From assembly GCF_002272865.1 (NCBI RefSeq), contig NZ_MLAP01000002.1:124001-188000 (forward strand): a stretch of DNA of 64,000 nucleotides, written 5' to 3'. A program made the position numbers and the translations under genes. The DNA comes from Helicobacter sp. 12S02634-8 (GTDB lineage Bacteria > Campylobacterota > Campylobacteria > Campylobacterales > Helicobacteraceae). The notes beneath the pieces were generated by a model. The model saw only the letters and a list, made by a program, of their open reading frames with translations, searched no databases and was not told the DNA's origin. Shown here piece by piece: positions 18,698 through 24,770 of this stretch. Within the stretch, counting starts at the first letter, position 1. Each line of letters begins with the position of its first letter.

Positions 18698-20334
18698 TTC
18701 TTGTCCTTTGTATAAATAATTGTCTTTTTCAAGAGCTCTTCTAAATTGACCTTATGCCCAAACAACTCCTGATAAATCACATAATTTGCCATCACCTTCA
18801 TACCATAAAACCGCGATTCTTCATAAGGCAAAAGCTCCATACTCAGCCAAGGCTCGTATTTTCTCCCCTTTAGAAATAATTCATTTTTTGCCAAAAGCCG
18901 CCTTAAAAACCCCGGCCCGCCATTGTATGCATAAGCGACAAACAATGGGTGGGGAAATTCTTCTTTGAGATGATTGAGATAATAATTGCCAAATCGCAAG
19001 GCAGTTTGTGGGTCAAACATATCTGTGAGCGTGATCCCCTCAAGATGCATTTCTTTAGCAAAGGGAGCTACATTAAATGGCATGATTTGCATCACGCCCA
19101 AAGCATAGGAGCGCGAGATGAGCGCAGGGAGCAAATGGCTCTCTTGTCTAGCGATAGCATATACCATTGATTTTTCATCATCATCGTGCCAAGAAATCAG
19201 GTCTTCATAGGGCGTGATGAAATAATTGATTTTATATTTACTCTCACGATTGAGAAAATACACAAGATGGGGGAGTGTTTTTTGGTATCGGAAATAATGC
19301 AAAACTTGCTGATAAGCTTGTGTATCGCTGATAGCAAAAATATTATCCCTTAAAATCTGCCACTCAAAAGGGTCTTTAAAGTCAAAATCTGGATCTTGGG
19401 AGCTGATATTCTCAAAAGTCGATACAATCGTATAAGCAGGCTTGCCACCTAGTTTTTGATGGGCATAGATAGAAAAAATATCAACAAATTGGCTTTGGGC
19501 AAGCTCTCTTAAAAAAAGCTTATTTTTGCTGATGAGATACTGCCAAAACAAAGCCCGATCGCGCATAAAAGGATCGATAGCTGCTGCTTGAGAGCGTCCA
19601 AAATACACCAAAGCTTTTTTATCGGATTTTTCTAGCACTTCATTGATACCTAAGAGAAAAAAAGTATTCGCATCTGATTGGGTGATATCTGCTTGTGCTA
19701 AAGACTTTTTAAACATTTCAAAACGGCTATCTAAGATGATAGTATGGAGCATTTTATTGAAAGTGGCATTATTTTCATTAGCGAGAGCTTGGAGCTTTTT
19801 GGGGTCGATGGGTTCATTAAAAATGGCGAGCTTTTGGGTGTAGGTGAGCCCATTAAAAATTGTTCCAAAATTTTTAGCTGATGTGTCTAGGAGCGCGGTT
19901 AAAATATGGGGACTGCGTAAAATACTGATTTGTTCATAGAGCGCTTGATTGAGGGGCTTGATTTTATCCATAATGAGCTGGGTATCAGCTTCAGAAATCA
20001 TCAGCACATCTGAGAGCTTGAGTCCAAAGACAATGCATGTGCCATCTTGGGCTTTGAGCGCTTCAAAGCTAAGATTTTTACACATAATATCTTGGGGCAT
20101 TTCTGTAGGGACGCCTTTAGCTTCTAGCGCTTTTTGGATTCTTGGGGTTTTAGAAGCGACAAGCGCATAGGCTTGCTTGGCTTCTTGGATTGTTGTAGTG
20201 GGTAGGGAGATAAACTGCCAAATATAAAAATCACGCACCACGCCCTGAGGCTTACTCTGCAAAAACTCCAAAGTGATGGGCTGGGCTATCAGCAAGCTAT
20301 GGAGCAAAAAGATAAAAATAATAATTTTTTTCAT
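18694..20334 (-). CDS. slt: Soluble lytic murein transglycosylase
   Basis: A periplasmic enzyme that cleaves the glycan strand of peptidoglycan to 1,6-anhydro-muropeptides during wall remodelling. A signal peptide (MKKIIIFIFLLHSLLIAQP) leads into a long alpha-helical region, then a C-terminal goose-type lysozyme-like domain. There YAIARQESHLLPALISRSYA contains the catalytic glutamate (residue 398), followed by GVMQIMP and the AYNGGPG motif. The length of 546 residues fits the Slt70-like type. Four-nt overlaps with yggT and galU place it in the same operon. Confidence 0.94.
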   Translation of the reverse strand: MKKIIIFIFLLHSLLIAQPITLEFLQSKPQGVVRDFYIWQFISLPTTTIQEAKQAYALVASKTPRIQKALEAKGVPTEMPQDIMCKNLSFEALKAQDGTCIVFGLKLSDVLMISEADTQLIMDKIKPLNQALYEQISILRSPHILTALLDTSAKNFGTIFNGLTYTQKLAIFNEPIDPKKLQALANENNATFNKMLHTIILDSRFEMFKKSLAQADITQSDANTFFLLGINEVLEKSDKKALVYFGRSQAAAIDPFMRDRALFWQYLISKNKLFLRELAQSQFVDIFSIYAHQKLGGKPAYTIVSTFENISSQDPDFDFKDPFEWQILRDNIFAISDTQAYQQVLHYFRYQKTLPHLVYFLNRESKYKINYFITPYEDLISWHDDDEKSMVYAIARQESHLLPALISRSYALGVMQIMPFNVAPFAKEMHLEGITLTDMFDPQTALRFGNYYLNHLKEEFPHPLFVAYAYNGGPGFLRRLLAKNELFLKGRKYEPWLSMELLPYEESRFYGMKVMANYVIYQELFGHKVNLEELLKKTIIYTKDKK

Positions 20335-20630
20335 TGCAGTCTTGCAGCATAAGAAAGTAAAATTTTTACCAAAGTCATATCCAGAAACTGGAGGATAACA
20401 ATCACCACTAAAGGCGTAAAATCAATCCCATTAAACACCAAAGGGAGCTTGGCTTTGAGCCGTGAATAAAGTGGTTCTGTGAGTCTTGTGAGCAAGACAA
20501 CAATCGGATTGAACGGATCAGGACGCACCCAAGTGATCAAAGCAGATATGATCACCACCCAAGTATATAGAGTGATCAAAATATGTAAAATACTCCCTAG
20601 TGCTTCTAAAATAGAACTTAAAATCATCAC
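20331..20630 (-). CDS. YggT-family membrane protein
   Basis: A 99-residue protein with two hydrophobic segments (about residues 8-31 and 68-90) and the YggT-family motif TWVRPDPFNPIV between them, followed by LTRLTEPLYSRLK. YggT proteins are conserved inner-membrane proteins linked to cell division and osmotic shock, but the exact role is unknown. It overlaps gltX and slt by 4 nt. Confidence 0.88.
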   Translation of the reverse strand: MMILSSILEALGSILHILITLYTWVVIISALITWVRPDPFNPIVVLLTRLTEPLYSRLKAKLPLVFNGIDFTPLVVIVILQFLDMTLVKILLSYAARLQ

Positions 20631-21946
20631 TCCCCTTTTATGCGTAAAATGTCTTTGAGATAAAATTTCAAATAAGGATACAACGCACCCAAATCAAGCC
20701 CGTGCGACTCTCCTGTAAGCAGTATCCGCAATGGCTTGAAAAATCTCTTGCCTTTCAAGTTGCTCTCTTTGATGGCTATATTTTTAAAGGATTCATAAGT
20801 ATCTATTGGCTCTTCTGCCATACTTTTGAGGACATAAAAAAGCTCCAAACACTCTGTATGAAAGTCCTCGCCCTCATATTTTGCATGAATATCTTTGGGG
20901 GCAAAAATCAAATCAAGCTTCTGGCGGATTTCATTGAGTGTGCTAGCTTCTTCTAAATGGAGCTTTGCTAATGCCCCTATACGCACATCTTGCGTGCCTA
21001 ATAAAAGTGCGAAGTCATCTTCAGTGAGCTTTTTGAAATGCTCGCGATTGATATAACGCAGTCGTTTGATGTCAAATTTTACAGGAGATTTTGCGACACT
21101 AGCGATATCAAACCACTCGGTGGCTTCTTGGAGAGTAAAAATTTCTGTGGGGGTTTTATTACCCATGGAGATGAGATAGTTGATGATTGCTTGGGGTAAA
21201 AATCCTTGCTCCAAAAGCCAATGCACGCTCGAAGAAGTATCGCGCTTGCTCATTTTCTTGCCATTTTCGCCTAAAATAATCGGAAGATGGGCATAGCCTA
21301 ATGTCTGGGTATATCCTAGGGCTTGTTGGACTAAAATCTGCTTGGGCGTGTTGCTGACATGGTCTTCACCGCGCACAATAAAGCTGATATCATAAATCAT
21401 ATCATCGCACGCACAAGCAAAATTATAAGTAGGCACTCCATCTTCACGCAAAATCACAAAGCTATCGAGCTCATGAGGTTCAAAGACTAACTTGCCTTTG
21501 ATAGTATCTTCAAAGCACACTGCCTCCATAGAGCCTCTCAAGCGCACGACAGGGCGAGGATTTTCATCTTTTTGGAGCATTGCCCAAGTATTATCATAAC
21601 GAAAGGGAAGCCGCTGCTCTAGGGCTTCTTGCTTTTTTTTCTCTAAAAAATCTTTTGTGCAATAACAATAAAAAGCCTTGTTATTTTGGAGGAGATGGTC
21701 GGCAAAATGGCGATGGCGCTCAAAATTATGGCTCTGATAGACAACCATATCGCCCATGAGCCCAAAGAGATTCAAGGTCGCAAGTATTTCTTTGTCCTTG
21801 CCCTCTATATTTCTGGCAAAATCTGTATCTTCAATGCGAATCAGAAATTTTTCGCCCTTTTGCTTGGCGATGATATAGTTAAAAATGGCAGCCCGAAGAT
21901 TGCCAATATGCATATCCCCTGTGGGGGAGGGAGCAAAACGAAGCAT
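20627..21946 (-). CDS. gltX: Glutamyl-tRNA synthetase (GltX2-type by synteny)
   Basis: Class I aminoacyl-tRNA synthetase that attaches glutamate to tRNA. The HIGH-type motif reads HIGNL at residues 13-17 and the KMSKR motif is at 231-235. At 439 residues it equals the H. pylori HP0643 enzyme in both size and position. H. pylori has two such enzymes: the HP0643 type (GltX2) charges tRNA-Gln with glutamate, and the amidotransferase GatCAB then converts it to glutamine. I infer the same for this one. It starts the operon gltX-yggT-slt-galU-HP0647-like-murA. Confidence 0.95.
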   Translation of the reverse strand: MLRFAPSPTGDMHIGNLRAAIFNYIIAKQKGEKFLIRIEDTDFARNIEGKDKEILATLNLFGLMGDMVVYQSHNFERHRHFADHLLQNNKAFYCYCTKDFLEKKKQEALEQRLPFRYDNTWAMLQKDENPRPVVRLRGSMEAVCFEDTIKGKLVFEPHELDSFVILREDGVPTYNFACACDDMIYDISFIVRGEDHVSNTPKQILVQQALGYTQTLGYAHLPIILGENGKKMSKRDTSSSVHWLLEQGFLPQAIINYLISMGNKTPTEIFTLQEATEWFDIASVAKSPVKFDIKRLRYINREHFKKLTEDDFALLLGTQDVRIGALAKLHLEEASTLNEIRQKLDLIFAPKDIHAKYEGEDFHTECLELFYVLKSMAEEPIDTYESFKNIAIKESNLKGKRFFKPLRILLTGESHGLDLGALYPYLKFYLKDILRIKGE

Positions 21947-21996
21947 TTAATGACCTTTTTGGCTAGCTATAAAGACATCATTTTACCTAAAAAGTT

Positions 21997-22605
21997 TCAA
22001 TTCAGATGTTTTAAAAACTCTTGAGTGTCAAATTTTGCATATGGAGTGCTTGCAAAATCTTTTTCAAAAATATCTTGATGGGTAATCTGTGCTTGGATAC
22101 TAGCAAGCGCATGGCTTACTTCAGATTTTTTATCTTCTAAATAAGCAACAACTTCTGCATAATTTTTTTTGTATATCAAAGGCATAGGGCTCAAGACTTC
22201 AACAGCAATCGTGCTAGCATTAGCCTGCACGCTCAAAATCGTATCAAATAGCGCTGTGCCCAAAAAAGAGCAATTCTCAATCCTGTGCCCCATCTCTTGC
22301 ACACAAAGCCCCTCCATCGCCTCTGCTGCTTGGATTGTATCTGCTATATTGGGGTCTGTGCTTGCATTTTGGTCTGTGTTTTGGTGTATATCAAGAAGCT
22401 TTTGGGCTTGTATGAGGAGCTGATTGAGAGCATTGTCTAAAACTTGCAAACTCCCAATAAATTCATTAGCACTCTTAAAATCCTCGCCAAATTTGCGTAT
22501 CTTTCTGGATTTATCCATTGTATCTGTAGCGATGGGTGTCCCATTGTGTGCACACGCTCCATTGAGATGTTTTTTAAAAATCGAAAGCATATCTTTATCT
22601 AGCAT
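21997..22605 (-). CDS. Hypothetical helical protein with flagellin-like patterns
   Basis: A 202-residue protein that I do not recognise with certainty. It is rich in Ala, Gln and Asn and predicted helical. Two stretches recall flagellin D0/D1 helices: FIGSLQVLDNALNQLLIQAQKL (flagellins have a run like DGISMIQTAEGALNE) and GHRIENCSFLGTALFD (flagellins have RIANTTEFNGTKLLDG). No signal peptide is seen. ATG 22605 was chosen over a frame extended by 89 codons because AAAGGGG precedes it and a TATAAA box lies 22 nt upstream. It may be a flagellar accessory or cryptic flagellin relative, which is only inference. It lies 50 bp upstream of gltX on the same strand. Confidence 0.65.
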   Translation of the reverse strand: MLDKDMLSIFKKHLNGACAHNGTPIATDTMDKSRKIRKFGEDFKSANEFIGSLQVLDNALNQLLIQAQKLLDIHQNTDQNASTDPNIADTIQAAEAMEGLCVQEMGHRIENCSFLGTALFDTILSVQANASTIAVEVLSPMPLIYKKNYAEVVAYLEDKKSEVSHALASIQAQITHQDIFEKDFASTPYAKFDTQEFLKHLN

Positions 22606-22626
22606 TATCGCCCCTTTCAAGCAGAC

Positions 22627-22632
22627 TTTATA
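22627..22632 (-). promoter_or_regulatory. -10 box (TATAAA) of the flagellin-like gene
   Basis: Reads CTTTTGGTATAAA on the minus strand, the mirror of the csd4 promoter, 22 nt upstream of the ATG at 22605. Confidence 0.5.
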
Positions 22633-22669
22633 CCAAAAGTAAAAGCACATTTTGTTCCCTTGCTTTTGG

Positions 22670-22675
22670 TATAAT
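22670..22675 (+). promoter_or_regulatory. -10 box (TATAAT) of csd4
   Basis: Reads CTTTTGGTATAAT on the plus strand, 27 nt upstream of the csd4 start. The 12-mer CTTTTGGTATAA is repeated inverted at 22628-22639. Confidence 0.6.
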
Positions 22676-22702
22676 GACACCCAAATTATCAAGGGGAATT
22701 TA

Positions 22703-24025
22703 TTGTTGAAAAAAATATTGATGATGATGGGTCTTTTTGCCCTCAGTTTTGCCAAGCCTTTAGCGCCCATCGACTTTGATCTACTCAAACTCCAAACACT
22801 TCCAAATACGCCCACTCTCTTGCTGATAGGGGGGATACAAGGAGATGAGCCCGGGGGTTTTAATGCGACCAATATTTTTTTGATGCATTATAAAATCCTC
22901 AATGGCAATGTATGGGTTGTCCCCGTGCTCAATAAGCATAGTATGCTCTTAAACCATCGAGGTATTTATGATGATATGAACCGCAAATTTGCCTCTCTTG
23001 CAACTAGCGATCCTGAATATCCCATTATCCAGCACATCAAAAACATCATCACAGCCCCTGAAGTGAGCGCTATCCTCCATCTCCACGATGGCAGTGGCTT
23101 TTATCGCCCCATATACCAAAGCCCCTTGTTAGGGCCTAATCGCTGGGGTAATTGCTCAATCATCGACCAAGAGAGCTTACATAATGTGCCTTATGGCAAT
23201 CTCGCTGGGATCTTAACCCAAGTCACGGGCTATATCAATCAAAAGCTCCTCAAGCCTATCCATCAATACCATATCCGCGATACCTTCACGGCCAAAGGGG
23301 ATAAGGAAATGGAAAAAGCACTCACATATTTTGCTATCAAAAACAATAAACCTGCATTTGCTAATGAAGCGAGCAAAGAACTCTCCTTAGAACAAAGGGT
23401 TTATTACCATTTATTGGCTATTGAGGGAATGCTCAATCAAATCGGTATCGCCTATCAAAAAGACTTTGAGCTCACGCCCACTGCCCTCTATCGCCTCATC
23501 AATGACAAATCCCTAGATGTGCGTATCGATCAAAGCATTATCTTGCCTTTGTATGGTCTGAGAGGGACACTGAGCTATTTTCCTATGCCCCAAGGTGTGC
23601 GCCTAGATACAATCCCTTTGGATTCGCGAGCAAAAATCATCGGGCTTTTGGAGAAAAACAATGAAATCTGGCTCAAATATGGCAACAAACTGATGACAAA
23701 AATCAAGCCCGAATATATCGAGTTTGATCATTCCTTGAGTGCTATTGATATCCAAGTCGATGGAGAAAACAAGACTTTCCCTATCCCTAGTATCATTGAA
23801 GTCAAAGAAAATTTCCAAATACCTCCCATTGATGGCTATCGTGTGAATATTATCGGGTATGTAATCCCCAACGACCCCTCGCCCAAGCCCAATGAAACAG
23901 GGATTACAATCCACCACAAAGACTGCATACCAAAATTTTCCATCGATAAAGCAGGGAAGATTTTCAGAGCTGAGATTTATAAAGGTGATCAGTTTAGTGG
24001 TATGGTGCTGATAAAATTCCCTTAA
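22703..24025 (+). CDS. csd4: Csd4-type peptidoglycan DL-carboxypeptidase (helical cell shape)
   Basis: A periplasmic M14-family zinc carboxypeptidase that trims the muropeptide tripeptide to dipeptide (H. pylori Csd4, C. jejuni Pgp1) and is needed for helical cell shape. The sequence GGIQGDEPGGFNATNIFLMH carries the zinc ligands Gln and Glu, and HLHDGSG carries the zinc His. From TTG 22703 these are Q46, E49 and H128, the same numbers as the reported atypical ligands of H. pylori Csd4. NRWGNCSIIDQ and FANEASKELSLEQRVYYHL are also strongly family-like. A signal peptide follows the start (LKKILMMMGLFALSFA). TTG 22703 or 22706 is the likely start, after AAGGGG at 22691; no ATG fits before the signal peptide. 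Confidence 0.92.
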   Translation: MLKKILMMMGLFALSFAKPLAPIDFDLLKLQTLPNTPTLLLIGGIQGDEPGGFNATNIFLMHYKILNGNVWVVPVLNKHSMLLNHRGIYDDMNRKFASLATSDPEYPIIQHIKNIITAPEVSAILHLHDGSGFYRPIYQSPLLGPNRWGNCSIIDQESLHNVPYGNLAGILTQVTGYINQKLLKPIHQYHIRDTFTAKGDKEMEKALTYFAIKNNKPAFANEASKELSLEQRVYYHLLAIEGMLNQIGIAYQKDFELTPTALYRLINDKSLDVRIDQSIILPLYGLRGTLSYFPMPQGVRLDTIPLDSRAKIIGLLEKNNEIWLKYGNKLMTKIKPEYIEFDHSLSAIDIQVDGENKTFPIPSIIEVKENFQIPPIDGYRVNIIGYVIPNDPSPKPNETGITIHHKDCIPKFSIDKAGKIFRAEIYKGDQFSGMVLIKFP

Positions 24026-24559
24026 AGCTTGGGATTTGAGAGCTCTCTTGGGTAAATCTAGCAAAATACACACTATCGCTATTTTTAGTCTATTGAGTTT
24101 TACTCCCTCATACTTTGACTTTTTTATTTGATTTTGCCTAATTTTTTCCTAACGATAATTAGTCCCAATCAACTAAAAATCAATTTTCCTATATTTTTTA
24201 TTAAAAAACCATACGCCTAAAACTACCTATTTTATGAGTTTTGATTGATTGGAATTATCTAGGATTGATGTGAATTGATTTTTAAGAAATGGGGCAAAAC
24301 TAGCTATGGTGGCGAGCAACCGCCTTGTCATTTGTAGCATACAACAATGAGGTAAAATGCCAATTATCAGGGAATATACAGGGAAATTTGAAGGTTTGGA
24401 AAGATGGTTGTTTCTGCGGATATGGCGTAAATACTGCGTTTGCAGAGCAGACCATACCATAAACACCAAAAATAATAGGGAATTTAATTCGCAGTATCAG
24501 GGAAATAAACTTGACTTACACGGTAATAAGAGCGTGTATCAGCGAAAGGATATTTCACA
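24026..24559. other. Non-coding left end of the accessory island, with short repeats
   Basis: No intact gene is seen. The first 270 bases are AT-rich with inverted repeats: AAAAATCAATT near 24174 against AATTGATTTTT near 24272, and CCAATCAA against TTGATTGG. From about 24300 the base composition rises and TATCAGGGAA occurs at 24365-24374 and 24496-24505, with ACAGGGAAA between. Several frames are partly open here (for example a run around 24376-24460 reading NIQGNLKVWKDGCFCGYG), but none is complete, so this is probably decayed coding DNA or a transferred fragment. Confidence 0.5.
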
Positions 24560-24758
24560 ATGCATAAAAGCCACCAGCCCAGCACTGCTTCAAAAACGGA
24601 ACCTCCGGCAACCCCGTTGGTCGCCCCAAAAAGCCGACACCAAAAACCTCGAACTCCTCGAACACTTCCTCCAAACCTTCATCCTAGCTCTAAAAAATGA
24701 TAGGCAAGCAAAAGATAAGATTACTAGGATTAAGAGGATTTTGGATGAGAAGTATTAG
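24560..24758 (+). pseudogene. Small DUF5681-like gene with two single-base frameshifts
   Basis: AAAGGA lies 10 nt before an ATG at 24560. The protein starts MHKSHQPSTAS, moves into another frame with NGTSGNPVGRPKKPTPK, then into a third with NLELLEHFLQTF and a charged helix ending KRILDEKY at the TAG at 24756. Adding one A to each of two A5 runs (about 24592 and 24641) restores one continuous frame of about 67 codons. The segment SGNPVGRPKK matches the G-x-SGNPxGRPK core of DUF5681 proteins, often found in phages and mobile elements. Either the gene is decayed or both gaps are homopolymer sequencing errors. It converges on the restriction operon. Confidence 0.6.
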
Positions 24759-24770
24759 AAAATCTACTAT

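Noticed and set aside
22640-22662. Sigma-54 promoter in the gap before csd4
   Set aside because: TTGC is present, but no GG lies at the required distance upstream on either strand, whereas clear TATAAT-type boxes are present.
24026-24300. Second copy of the tRNA-Ser 3' end as an attachment site
   Set aside because: I looked for the T-arm and acceptor sequence near the left end of the island and saw no copy longer than a few bases.
24290-24345. Similarity between the left end (TATGGTGGCGAGCA, TGTAGCAT) and the pseudogene at 34937 (TATGGTAGCGAGCA, TGTAGCAT)
   Set aside because: The shared words are short and interrupted by a 12-nt gap. They could be chance or a short duplicated piece, so I do not call them direct repeats of an element.
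24357-24758. One continuous plus-strand frame of 133 codons
   Set aside because: Only its last third looks like a protein, and the middle of the real gene lies in other frames around A5 runs. The broken DUF5681-like gene explains the end better.
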